A stretch of DNA of 64,000 nucleotides, taken from Steromphala cineraria (Eukaryota; Mollusca; Gastropoda; Trochida; Trochidae). The notes beneath the pieces were generated by a model, which was not told the DNA's origin, searched no databases, and saw nothing but the letters and a program-made list of their open reading frames with translations. Both the position numbers and the translations under genes were made by a program. Each line of letters begins with the position of its first letter. The first letter of the stretch is position 1. This document shows, piece by piece, positions 38,326 through 51,488 of this stretch. Where the stretch lies: assembly GCA_916613615.1 (NCBI GenBank), contig OU744720.1:71006471-71070470 (forward strand). The letters run 5' to 3'.

Positions 38326-39405
38326 TGGATTTTGATATAGATTTGCCAACCGGTTTGAATGGATGATATGTATTTGCTAAACGGCAATATGGGTGCCGTC
38401 TCCTTGTCACTATCGCACATACAAAAACACCCATATTATTGATAGATATACATGTATGGTAAGACGACATATACAGCTGAAGAATCACAAAGCTTTCTTT
38501 TAAGGCCTAACTAATGCTGTGGCTAAATTCTGTGAAAAAGTTGTCAAAATCGAAGGATTTTACCTGAAATGTTTCATTTCTATTATATAAGAAAATCAAA
38601 CGTAAAAACGATCTCTCTATGTTGCGATCCATGTGTTTTGTCCTTCAAAATATATAATTAAATTAATTACACGTGTTTGTGTTTAGTTTTGATTGGCTTG
38701 ATTTCAGTAATCATAGATTTCTAAACAAAATCCTCAAACTGCATTCCCTGGCAAGCGATTTGGGCGTACACGAAACAGCTGCGTTATCAGTGAACTGCTT
38801 CCATCATTATAAGTTGTTTTTCAAAACATGTTTTAGAACATTTAGAACCTTTGCCAATAATGATATCGTTATTTTACGTCTCTTACTTTAAGTTGGAATG
38901 GTTTTCCTATTTTCTATAAATGAACGGTTCAGCCTTATACATGTAATTGGCAATCACAAAAATGGATTATTTGGATTTTTCTTCTACATATCTTGGAAGT
39001 AAATTATCAAATGCTGTGGACTGCACAGATGCAATTCTTGAATAGCGCTACTTTTGGTTACATACAAGATTTCATCAAAATATATATGATTCAAATGGAT
39101 TTAATTTAATCAGTGTAGGTAAACATAAACCATCCTTATTTCCTCAACAAAAAAAAGATTGTTACAAGTTCCTTGATAAAAGTTACATATGCAATGAATG
39201 AATATTCAGCTAATTGTGACAATATTGAGAGTGACAGACAGCAATGAATTTGGAAGCTAATAGTATTGCTTTCTCCAATTCTGTAAAGTACATGTATAAA
39301 TTTCCCATAGGGGTGCAAGTACCACCAAGTAATTCAGCAATTAAATACCTATTCTCTGCATATTATCTATCACAATGAACTGTAAATATTCTTGTAAATA
39401 TCCTG

Positions 39406-39478
39406 TCGCGCTTTGAGCATGCCTTAGGGTATGGAAAAGGCGCCATATAAATATGCATTTATTATTATTATCATAATT
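39406..39478 (+). mobile_element. LINE/SINE 3' tail
   Basis: TCGCGCTTTGAGCATGCC, then AAAAGGCGCCATATAAATAT and an (ATT)n tail, form a characteristic CR1/L2-type 3' end. Orientation is plus. No coding portion is recognisable upstream, so this is a severely 5'-truncated insertion. Confidence 0.65.
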
Positions 39479-39899
39479 ATATCTTCGTCATTCTCTTAAA
39501 CACAAATTGATTCTGTATGACAAATTCGTTCAAATGTTTCATTTCTCAGATCATTGAAAACTGCACTGAACAAAACAACATATTTTACAATATAACAAGC
39601 TATAGTTAATCACAAATATTCTCCCGATTAATGTTTTCTACAGGCAACATGATTAATATGGGAAAAAGAAGAGGCAGTGCGTTTCGATGGACCTTGTAGC
39701 TTTCTGGAGAAATAACAACATATCCCAACATTTTGATGTTATCTTACTCCATACAGAACAGCAATATAAACACATGGCAAGATGACATTACGCCATATAC
39801 ATGTAAGACATCCAAAAACATGATTGAGCAAATCATACCAAAGTCCATGATCATGATACATATAAACCAGTTTGCGAGCATATTCACAAGCAAACATTG

Positions 39900-40560
39900 T
39901 TCTAGCATACGACTTATTGATTGTACTTATGAGAACCCAAGCAAAATATTATGTAACAGATTGCTTGAGTGACATCGACATTCGACCAAGATATGAACTT
40001 GATGTTGTTAGAGATTTGTCTGCGTTGAATACAAGCAAAACACTTTTACTGACGTCAAACTTCCACTTTAAACCATAACCATGTACAACTTCAAAAAGTG
40101 CCTGGGGTTACTTGTATTGCTTGACGTGGAAGTTATCAGCTAGCAGAATGCCTAGACAGTTCCCCCATGGAAGCTGAAGACCTCGGCCAGATTTGTCCAA
40201 GTTCTGAAATAGGTTATTGATGTATAAACTGAATAGCCATAGTTAAATGATTCGCCCCTGACCTACACCTTGAATAATTCTAAAATCGGCAGATAGGAAA
40301 CATGCGTTGAAGACATTTGATTGTATTTACACATATTTGTTTCGTAGCAACCTCCATACATGTTCTCTCCTATGCCCAGGTTAAACAGTTTAAGAAACAG
40401 ACCATCAAACCAGACACGATCAAAGGCCTTTCCGTTATAAATACAAACACAAAACACTTGTATTATCTATCTACGATAAGGTATCTATTGTCTCAGCTCC
40501 AGATCCTTTCGAAAACCAACTGCAGGCGAGCAGGATGTCTAATTTTCCAAAGTGAAACCG
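39900..40560 (-). pseudogene. Non-LTR retrotransposon reverse-transcriptase remnant (motifs A to C)
   Basis: On the minus strand, NGKAFDRVWFDGLFLKLFNL (40433-40375) is the classic motif A region (FDRVW with the catalytic Asp). After a frameshift, IIQGVGQGRII and, past a stop, LWLFSLYINNLFQNLDKSG give motif B. GLQLPWGNCLGILLADN gives a mutated motif C, in which the expected Y/L-ADD has become LADN. Further on, YGLKWKFDVSKSVLLVFNAD is the usual post-palm segment (about 40075-40020). Upstream (to about 40560) the finger region is degraded. The sequence differs from the 20-kb LINE, lacking the SRIDYCN-HWLPV block, and belongs to another clade. Stops, shifts and loss of a catalytic Asp make it dead. 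Confidence 0.8.
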
Positions 40561-41325
40561 GATTATGATGCATGATCAAGGGACAATTGCAAATTGAAAA
40601 TATAACTTAACATAATGCCAGAATTCATGATTTCAGACAAAACAAGCTGTCATTTGCTTTAAGAATTCAGAATAATTCTAACTTGCCAAATATCTGATCT
40701 GACCGTATTCCTCAGGTTTCAATGACATCGTCAAATATAGGTCGTTTTGTTGAACAGTAGTCATAGTCATTACTTGAATATGAAGAATTGTATTCAGAAA
40801 CCTATTCATCCGGTTTTATGTTTTTCATACTTCATTTACTTTTTTTAAATCGAATGTAGCGCATAGAAGTCGTTCATGTGTTGTGAGTGAATAGATGAAT
40901 AGGAGTAATGTCACTCAATTTCTTATTCGTTCTTTGCTTCAGTTTTCCCCCCAAGCTCTTAGGTACTAAATAAACCAATTATATATGTAAGATGTCATGA
41001 TCAAACCCTATCAGGTTACCATACGTATGTCTCATAGATATTTCCTTCCCTTCATGTAGTTTGACTTTCACAGCGGACACAGTCCATCATATCAAAAACA
41101 TGTATTGCTAAAAAAAAAACATGAAGGATTAAACACTTATAAATATGAACATTTTTAACGGTTTAATATAGCATGTCTCAGACTACATAATTAATATCGC
41201 ATTGTAGCGAGAGTGTTCTCAATATTTCAATTATTTTAAGTGAGTTTTTATACAGACTATTTGAATATCAAAAGAATCAATCTTATAATATCATAGATAT
41301 TTGTTTTGTTTAGAGTTGTGTTCTT

Positions 41326-42042
41326 TTAAAGGGGCAGTAGCACGTTTTTTGAAAATTTTATATTTTCAAATATTCACTGATAATTGTACGTTAAAGGGGC
41401 AGTAGCACGTTTTTTGATAATTTTATATTCTAAATTTTTCAGTGATAATTGTAAGTTAATGCTAAATGTATTATTTTGAAAGTGTCAAAAAAATTACACA
41501 AAAATTACACAAGCCAATCATCCATAGTCGGAGGACAAAGAATGAAGATTCACATAAAATCCATTGGCGGCTATTTTATGTGAACACCTTTAATTTATTT
41601 TGTGTTAGAAAAAGGAACTGCATGGCTAAACTTTACGTTATATATTTGAATTATTACTGCTCCATTTAGTTTGAAGACATTGTCTTTCAATTGGAACTAT
41701 TAATTTTCATTTTCCTGACATCACCTTATATTCCCCCTAAAAACGTGCTACTGCCCCTTTAATGGTAAATGTATTTCAAAAATGTCAAAAATCTCATCAC
41801 ACAAACCAGTTATCCACAGTCAGAGAACAAATGATAAAGATTCACTTAAAGTTCATTGGCGGCCATTTTTGTGTGAACACCTTTAATTCATTAATTTAAG
41901 AAAAAGGAATCGCATGGCTGAACTACATTATATATTTGATTTATTACTGCTTAATTTAGTTTAAAAACAATGTCTTTCAATTTATTTTCATTTTCATGAT
42001 ATCACTTTATATCCCCCCTAAAATATGCTACTGTCCCTTTAA
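41326..42042 (+). mobile_element. TTAA-type MITE, copy 4 (outer, interrupted)
   Basis: The 5' part (41326-41390) starts TTAAAGGGGCAGTAGCACG and breaks off after gataattgtacg. The element resumes at 41763 with tggtaaatgtatttc and runs to CTACTGTCCCTTTAA at 42042. The break lies exactly at the internal TTAA, where copy 2 reads uninterrupted (gtacgTTAAtactcaatg). The outer copy is therefore about 345 bp once the inner copy is taken out. Confidence 0.9.
41391..41762 (+). mobile_element. TTAA-type MITE, copy 3 (inner, inserted into copy 4)
   Basis: The element is bounded by TTAA on both sides. Its ends AGGGGCAGTAGCACGTTTTT and AAAACGTGCTACTGCCCCT are perfect 19-20 bp inverted repeats. It is 372 bp including both TTAAs, with no coding capacity. 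TTAA duplication is the signature of the piggyBac superfamily, so mobilisation by such a transposase is likely, although these ends do not begin with the common CCC. It is the best preserved member of the family here. Confidence 0.93.
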
Positions 42043-42049
42043 GAGGAAA

Positions 42050-45000
42050 GGTAATATGCAAAGGAGAGAATCCTTTAATCAAAAGATAAAACTACTCCTT
42101 GAATGAGAATTCAACGTTCTAGATATAATTTAAATTGCTAAATGCCCCCAGAGAAGTAGGGTATGAAATATTCAAGTTAATATTCAATGAAAACCTGAAT
42201 ATTAGTGTACAGCTGTATAGAGAATAATTACTTTGAATAGTCTTCATCAGACAAAAATGTAAAACCATGTTCAGTTTTTTAGTAGATGAATACAATGTTT
42301 TAAAATATATTTACAGATAATTGATTTAATATTGTGGTTATAATGCGCTTATGATTATTATCAATAGTAAAGAGTCGTTGATATAAAGCAAGCCCTTTAC
42401 AAACTTTGAAAAGTGTTGAAATGTGCGAAACAAAATGATAATTTTATTTTATTGAATCCTGTGAGTTTTAAATTATCTCCGTAACACCGACATACATTTG
42501 TTCTGGACTTGTCATAGTACTTATTGTAATGATGAAATCCTCTAAGCGAATATTCTAATTCCATTCAATTCCTTAGAACAGATTAGTTTTGGGAATAAAT
42601 AGGTTGTTACTTTACTAGCGTAGGAAGTCAATGATCATGTTCAAATGTTACCGCCCACAATGCCACTATAGTTTCATGTATTTATCATAACAGAAGGGAA
42701 AATTAAGATCACCTTAGCCTTTGGCAATCGATCTGATATATAATTAGATTAGAACTTAACCTTTCTGGATTCCGCCTTTTCTCTCAAAGTAAGGCAGTCT
42801 GTGGGATGCTTGACAGTTTTTAATAATTTCAAGTTCAAAAGGGATTATATTAGAAATAAGATATATGAAATCACGCTTCTAATGACACAGATCTTTATAA
42901 TATTATCTGTTTAAAAGTTGTCCTTTCATATTGTTGAAGCTGCATTGACATTACCAGTTCGATGTTGGTAAAATATTTCTATAACGATGCTGCAGCAATT
43001 TGACTGAGATTCCTTCCGTGGTGTTTTGAATCTTCGCGTTTTGACATTGAACACATTCACGCTGTACTTAGTAGTCATATTCTTGAAGGGAAGTACAATC
43101 GTCGTGATGAAGTTACACTTGAACAGTTAGCAATCCGTATTTATCATTATAACTCTATATTGTGTTAACATTGAACCTCCCGATGAATCAAACTGCTTTC
43201 AAACGACATAAATTAGAAAGAAATGTACGCCTGGGAATTTATGCACGAAATTTCAGTGCTTTACTCTTCACCATTTGAAATTTACAGTAAACTAATCTAA
43301 GTAATTTCAATGTATTACTTAACGAAAAGTAGATTTTTTTATCGTATTCTCTTTAAAACCTTACACTACACTTAGTCATGCAGCGAGAATTTGATACTGG
43401 ACAGAGTGACTATGTACGTGATTGAAACCAGTATAGTATTTCATATAAAAACATCTGTTGACCCATTTCTTACCTTTCATATCTACGAAAAGATATTAAC
43501 TGAATTTCACTGCACATTCTTCTAAACACTTTGCCAAATGTTTGCTGTTATTATTTGAGTAAGGACAGAGATTTGTGAATGTCCTATCAAGGGTTTCAAT
43601 TAATGCTTTCAACAAGGATATAGTTTGGGGAAAAACTGTCGTACAATATGTGCATACATGTATGACATCACTTGCTAATGCTACTATTATACATCAATGG
43701 ACAACAGGACAATGGAAACGGGACAATGTGAACTCAAACACTGTAAAGTGCAACAGGAATTCCAAATTTTAACGTAGATGATGGCCAATATTCCTATCAG
43801 TTTTGATCTTAAATCATTATGTTCTTACAGTCATCTACTAAATGAAATAATCAATTGTAATAAATACAGATATTTAGAGGGCTATTTTATTTCATTTAAG
43901 GGCAATATATTAAGATGTGTAATACCATCTGTCCAAAAGGCGTCAAAATCAGTTGAGTTATCTCTATCATCAACTATAGCGTCTACATTCATGAATTCTA
44001 GGCATCGTAACCGAGATTACACTCTCGTAATTGAGAAACCAGTCTCGTTTCGAACATTCACTGTTCTAAAAAACTTATAAGGCAATCATTTATTTGTATA
44101 TATTTGGGACAAATCTGTCACCGATGTTTTGTCTAACTCAATATCCAGCAAAATTAACATCTGGGAAATGAAAAATCACTCTGTGAGAGGACACAAATGG
44201 TATAATTTTAGAAAAAATTCTTTTCTTTAGAAAGCAAATAACTTTCCGTCTCCACGAAAAAATTTAATTGTCAAAAGTTCCCAAACTGCCCTTAACTCTG
44301 TAAACAGACAGATTTGGTAAACGAAGAAACCAGACTGTGGACTCCTAGCACAAGAGTGATTGCATACGTAATTATAAGTATTGTGTTCAAAACTGCTTAA
44401 GGTCACTAATTTTCGATGGCAAATATGTTTTGTCAAGGGACTGTTTATCTTTGGCTTTGAAAAATCAATGTTGATGCTATTGATATACTTTGCCTTTCTA
44501 TCCCAAGATTATTCATTTTTGATTTTAAACATTCCTTTCATACCTAAGTGGTATGCTAAGATTTCTAAAACAAGTTATTTATTTCATATCACCTTTGAAA
44601 AGATAATGTTTTTCTATTGCTAACTTTTAAAAAAGTAAAAAAGTTTAAAAGGTGTACAATGTATATATATGAAGAAACATTTTAATTTGGACAACTTAGG
44701 AGCGTTAACGTTTATATAAACTCTGCCATACGTTCGAGTTACTTTGAGATATGTCTTTTTTTAAAGAAAGTGAAGCAAAGTGATAAACAGAAAAGTATCT
44801 GAATAACCATTAGGACCATATGTATGGACCTGTCGAAATTACCTTTTGCACAAAATTTTGAACTTAATACATGTCTACTTTCGGGATGGGTGACCAAAAC
44901 AATGGTTAGTAATTAAAATTCCGTTTGCTTTAAAGTTATTATGATCTTGTGACTAAATCAATCTGCTCATCTGTAAACAAAAAAAGTTTTCAGGTATGTT

Positions 45001-45400
45001 GAGACCAATAAAACCACTATTTAGCCAGCCACTAATTAAAGCAGGAGATATCTTTAGCAACTTGTTGACATTTTTGTAATAATTTGTTTATACTGATAAA
45101 ACAGATATACAAAGATGATAGATGCAAAGATGATAGATTCAATATTCTTTGAAAGGACATTTTTAAATATTAAATCTTGGCTTTATTATTTACCATTTTC
45201 TTTGGTCATTTATAAAATACCAATTTATCTCTTGAACTCACCGGCTTACATAGAATACCTCTAAAGAATGACATTGTTTAAGTTTCAAGATAAATTAATT
45301 TTTGGCCTACTTCATAAATGAACAACATATCGACTAGACCAGTTTATCATTAACTCGTAAGCTCATGAGAACTTTGATTCTTTATCCTTTTATTGAAAGA
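42050..45400. other. AT-rich stretch without a recognisable gene
   Basis: ORFs of 65-100 codons at 43575, 43778, 44227 and 44381 show no domain, no compositional difference and no splice context. I treat them as chance. Confidence 0.4.
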
Positions 45401-45419
45401 TCAAAATGCACTAGACAAG

Positions 45420-48400
45420 CGTACTTTAGATGGTTGTCTGGAAAACTTAATGTCTGTTCCTCCTAATATCTACTGTAAATGTCAAACGTAAGATTTTATT
45501 CTGAACTAACTAAACTTATATAATTATTCAAAAACTTTATAGACGATGTCTATAATTGTACTGATAAGCTGATAAATATGATTATGCTGTCAATTCCCTA
45601 AGCACGTCATTGGATTTATAGACTTAAGAAAACGTCTGTAAAGGAAATGAATAAACAAGCATTAATAGATTAACTTTACAGGATATCAATATGTTGTTGG
45701 AATGGGAAGTTAAAATAAATATAGCCTTACTTTCTTGTTTATAGACATTCTTAAAGTAACCTTCTCAAGTGACCTTTCTCAACGTCTAGGGCCTCAAAAC
45801 TACTATTAAGATATAAACTATAATTTCATTTAGAGTTTATTACTGTCGTCAAAGTCTCTCCCCCCAATCAACTATACTGAGGTTTTACTGATCTACGCAA
45901 GATAACATTTACTTATAAGTAGCTTTTTCATGACAGGTAGGTTTGCATTTGGGCATGAAAGTAAAATGATTCCAGTGAAATAGATTTCCTATCGCTGATT
46001 CAGTGTTTTACCACACGGTAAGATGGTAAGCAAACACACTAAATTTATCGCATAACAGGGTAATCAGGGGATAGTAAGGATAATCAGTGTATACAAAACA
46101 CTAGAGGCTCGATCAACATATCTGACTTGATCTGTCACTGTGGGGGGGAAAATGCCGATTTCCAATTGCTGGCGAACATCTTTTACACAAAGGTGAAGAT
46201 TAATGAATCAAAGATCTTTACTGATTTGAAGTCTAGTAAATGGTATCACAGCTGTAAGGATCTCCCTTTCCACAGCAAATTGACTTACATTAAAGAATAA
46301 GAAAAAATTCAAAAGTGTTAACGACAAAAACATCTTTATATAAATCTAGTATAAAACATAAAGATAATCACAGGGAATTCACTAAAACGTAAACACATCT
46401 CTTATTGGAACCATTTCAAAATTCACTGAAGAGAAGACAAGAAATAATGTGAGTTTGTAAAACAGCTGCTTCATTATCTGAAAAAGTAAAACTGGCAGTC
46501 TGCCCGTTTTATTTAATGCACTAATTCAATTTAGATAAAAGGTGGCCATTTGAATTCATCTTATTTCCCATTTGGAAAGAAAAAGCATTTTCTAACGCTA
46601 CAAGGAATGCAGATTTGGTTGAGATTGCTCGGATCGTCATTAATCCTTGCCAAACCTTATGTTCATTGAAATGCTCCTAATCTTTGTTTATCTTTGGTTG
46701 AATTTAACTTAGTTTATGGACTGTATATAAATTTCATGTACTCATGTACTCGAAAGCGCATATGAAATGTATTCAAAACGAGTGGTAACTTGCAATTGTA
46801 ATTTTTCACACCTACATTTACACTTCAACAGTTTTTACTCATCAACTATTGTACAGCCTTGTTGAAAAATAAATCTGGCACATAAGTGATAAGTAAATCA
46901 AGTGAATCATAGAAATTCAAGAAGTTGGTCATCTTCCTAAATAACACACTCTCTGACAATTTAAATCTCTTTAACAAAACGAGAGTAAAATACGTCAACT
47001 TTATTGTGTTTTAGGACGTCCTACATGTACATCAATGAATCTAAAAAAAGGTGCTTTATACCGACAAAATCTTATGTTTAGTATAATACGTATTTATTTA
47101 TATTTGATAAATTTTAAATTTAATGCTCTAACTCATGTTGAAAAAAATCTTAAAAAGGAAATTTTGCACAACTTGCGTGTTTGAACGGGAATGCAAATCA
47201 ATTTATGCTTTCAATGAGAAGTAAACTTGTGTATTCCTATATTCAAGGTTTATTAAGACATTGACAAACAACAATTTCTTGCAACAGCATTAAAAAACTG
47301 AGGTACCGTTTCCTATGCTTAGGAGCATTTTTCTTCGACTTCTAACCAATACCTTACTGTTTTTCTTGTGAAATGAAAGTAAATTGCTGACAACACTTAG
47401 ATTGTATTTAGAGCTTTTCTACTATGAAGAAACAGAAACAGACAGAGTGTGGGACATGTTATTCAGATGATGTAGCATTATGTGGATAGAAAAAAACCTT
47501 TTTGATAAAATCGCGTTTTAACATCTTATGATATTGGCGATGGGAGAAAACGGTTTACAATTGTGTACATACTAATACTTCTGTTTGATCGTGCTTCCGA
47601 CAACAGTGGCCCTTGCGCGCATCATTTCCTTCCTTTCTTCTATAATGTGTATTACTTCTTTCCATTCATTGTTTTTGATCTCAAACACGGCTATTAGAAT
47701 ATCCGTGGGTGGGAAAGTTGTGTACATAATAATCCAAATTGTTTATACACTTAATTCTGAACGAAGATGTAAGCCGTCCCAGTTGTGCCATTATCGGTTA
47801 TCAGATATCAAACACCCTCGAAACAGGAAACATACATTTATCTGCAACAAATTACCCACCCAAGTTTCACTATGTTTATATAACAATTCGGGTGTCAAAT
47901 ATTCCAAAGTTTTCTCAATGGTGTTGTACGAATTTCAAGGATAAGAATAAAGAAAACTATTGGAATGTCATACTTATTTACTCGTAACCTTTCTGGCTGT
48001 TATGTAGTACACATGTTTATTAAAACATTTTTTTGCATGGTATATGTTGTTGAATTGAATTTTGTAGATCCTTTGAGGACTGAAACGAGTTTAATTTGCA
48101 ATATGGAAAAGGCATATTATCAGATATTATTAGAAATATATTCAGACTTTGAAACTTAGGGGATATGACAAGAAAATATGACCGTTATATATTTCATAAA
48201 CCCCAAAGCGGGATTTATACAAAATGCCGTCACATTATGGGGTTTACTGCCTTATGATTGGATAAAACAAGGTCAATATATCATTGTGCAGTGATTAAAC
48301 CAGCGTAACATACTGTTTTCAATGATATTTTCCACGTGCACTGTTAGATAACATATTCTATTTTTTATAATTTAGTTTAAAAAGTTATGATATAATTCAG

Positions 48401-49700
48401 CTATATTTAATATCCTCTTCTGAATACTTCTTTTTGTCAGTGAACTCACATACGAGAAGCGGCACTGATGCGGAGCTTTAATGCTGAATTAATACTTAGT
48501 CGGAAAATATAAGATATGGTTTTCATAATGTGCTTGTCCACACAGTTAAAACCTTTTGAAAGTCGTAAGTATAACTTTTTTAACTGGCTGCACAAGCTAA
48601 ACCTAAAAGTTAAAAAAATATAATTCAAAATAGGAAAGTCATCATATATTCATGAATGTATAAATGATGCGAATGTGTACATGTTTTCGAAAGTAGACAA
48701 TTGCTTTTGTCTCTTAAACATGTATATGTTAATAAAATATTAACGCGTAAATGAATCAAAAGCAAAACTGTTGAAGGCCGAATTGTTTACGTCAGGCAGG
48801 TTTCCATATTATGAATTGAAAATGGATATTATTCACATTTGTACCTTCAGAAGGGAAAATGCACTTCTATAAATATTAATAAAAGTATGAAATTCCTTTT
48901 CGAAGTCACCGAAGGAAAGATTCCTTAGCATTTACACTTGGAGGATAAATTTAACTTGATGGTTTAAACGGATTAGAATCTCTCTGTTTGGATTGGAGGA
49001 TTTGTGCTTATACACAAAAGACTCAAATCTTGCATTTCTCAGATAAAGCAAAGAAATATACCAAAACACATGAAGACTATCACGTTTCACAGATTTCATC
49101 AGTTTAAGATAAGCGCTGAATGATTTACATTTGAACAAACAGGGGGGAAATTTTATGGTAATAGTCGATATTTCATCCTGATAATAGGGGGCGTTCCAAT
49201 GTTATTGCGTCGGTTCTCATGATTTGAGTAAAAAGAATACTAATTGTGTAGTAATAAATGTTCATCAAACTTCATTTTCATATTCCCGTATTTACACGTT
49301 TCAGATTCTTTGGATGTTTCACATCTCCATGAAACCTATATTTCAGTTATAAAGTTAGTTAGAGACCACATTACAATATAAGACATTTGAATCAATGTTA
49401 TAGTAACAATACACGACAATGTGAAATAAGCGTGTGATTCAGAGTCAATCAGTGATACCGACAACATCATTTCCAAAAACAAGCTTAAGACGATGAACAG
49501 AATTAAACTGAAACTAGACATAAGGACCGGCTTTGCTAAGAGTTGTCATTGATGAATAGGGAACAGATGGAATGCTGCTTAAAGAAATCCGTCTAATTGA
49601 CTCGAGATCATGTTCATTTGCCTAATGTATTTCCAATAAAGGTTATTTACAAGTTTGTGCAGATAAAATTAAATTTAAAAGAATAAATCTTGGCACTTTT
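45420..49700 (+). repeat. Segment collinear with 56.9-64.0 kb (duplication copy C)
   Basis: Shared landmarks in order: atggttgtctgg (45431 against 56938), gtgagttt-taaaacagctgcttc with a following cagtctgcc (46449 against 58375), aaagaaatataccaaaacac (49048) against aaagaaatgtaccatcacac (62738), and tttgcctaatgtatttc (49618) against tttgcctaatgcattttc (63960). The right copy is longer because it contains the repeats at 58.8-60.5 kb and the 1.2 kb element at 61.3 kb. No coding sequence is recognisable in either copy. Confidence 0.55.
46103..46146. mobile_element. Solo MITE terminus (family of 1952-2239)
   Basis: AGAGGCTCGATCAACATATC followed by TGACTTGATCTG and CACTGTGGGG matches the right terminal repeat of 1952-2239. 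No matching left end is found nearby. Confidence 0.55.
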
Positions 49701-51488
49701 TTGACTGAATTGATTCATCACTCTGAATTGCAGAAGAAATTTGAAGAAATTTTGTCGCTTGTATGATAATCTTTTAATTTTAGGCTATTTTTGGTGAACG
49801 AAACTTTACGGTTCACCTTTAAATACACAGTTTAAACATGCGAGTTTCAAGAAGTCGTTCATGTTAATACATAGCAACACTTCACACGTTATCTAATTTG
49901 GTTCCAGCAATTTGTTTTTGCAAATATTCGTATAAGACGACTATCATCATATTTTCCAATTCTTAGCGTTTGTACAGTGACACATACTGTCTAAACATAT
50001 TTAAACTGAGATCAAGGTATTAACTTGAATACATATGGGTAAAGGCTGCAAAACGTTTTTGATTAGTTAGATATTTTTACAATGTCGTATCGTCTTAACG
50101 TGACAATGCTGAGTTTTTGGTTTTCAACTTCTATAATTTTATATGTTAATCAAAGTTTAGTTATAACATAGATAACAGGTGCTAATAAACTAAAGGAAGG
50201 TTTGAACATTCATTATTTTTACGAAGGCATCAGAGAACTTTACATCCGATGCGGTTACTTCACCCTTAAAAAAACATCAGCATTGTTCATGATCTGGACA
50301 ACACAATAGTATTTTGGGGTGCGGTATGCAAATTAGGCTGCAATTGTTTCAAATCTCTTTCATTTGTTTCATCTGCGGATGATGGAAATAAGATGATTTA
50401 GTTTAATCTAAAGGATAACACCGTATATATATAGGCATATACCTACTCCCTCATCAGACAGGACGTTGGCAATAACAAAGGGTTTTTCCGACATCCGAAA
50501 CGTTATATGTTGTAATCTACCTATTATCTCAAATTTCTATCCTTGAACTTCTGTCCTACCAGTCATAACCAATTATCGTTATCTATCATATTATCAAAGT
50601 TGACAACATTTGAAAATTGTCATTTAAGTACACTGACCATCAGATAAGTGAATTAATGATATGGCTAGATCTATCATCTCTGTTTACACAAATGTTAATA
50701 CATCGACAACCTTCAGAAGATGATATGAATGTTTGAACCTGTTGGAGAAGGTATGTATAAAGTAGCATTGATAAAGGTGATAAATCATGATTCCTTTACA
50801 GTTGATCAATAACGTAAAATGTCAATTGCCATTAATTGCTAAACAATTGTCATCATTCTGAAGGATAAACATTTTAGGTGCAACTAAGTTTCAATATCTG
50901 CATTATTAAACGCATAACGGGGCTTTGACACTACATCTTTGTATATCAGTCACAATATTACGTCACCGTCTTCTGTTAAGATTAGTGTGCACCATGCACC
51001 GCCACAAAAGGTGTAATTTTCCCAAAGCATACCGAAATGACCGAGGCTTTTGAAATAATTACTTTTAAACAGACATCGCCGACTTCTTTATATTGTCGAA
51101 ACAGAGGCAGGTGTGGGAGGATATCAGCTATTCAATTCAATTCATGTTATTTCGGTTATATGGGCGATTGGCCCATGCAAAAATAGAATATATTTTCAAA
51201 ATAAGAGTAGCAAATAAGAGTATAAAAAACTAAAAAAAATTTATAACAAAAGATATAGAACTCTTTCTAAGAGCAACAACTTTCACAGTATAGTTTGCGC
51301 ATTTAAACAATTAGTTAAACATCAATGTACGCTTATGGAAATAAAATAATCCTCTGTAACCCTGTCTAGAAGATGGAACATAGATTATATGTGTTAAGTG
51401 AATTTCATTTTCAATGTTGACACAAGTAACATCTTGAATAATACATCTCAGGAGAAGTGCAACGGATCTTAACAATAATAATAAACAA

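Noticed and set aside
49336..49521. Minus-strand ORF with a very hydrophobic start (SLILFIVLSLFLEMMLSVSL)
   Set aside because: It lies within the duplicated segment, but I could not find an equivalent frame in the copy at about 63 kb. Hydrophobic translations are common in AT-rich DNA.
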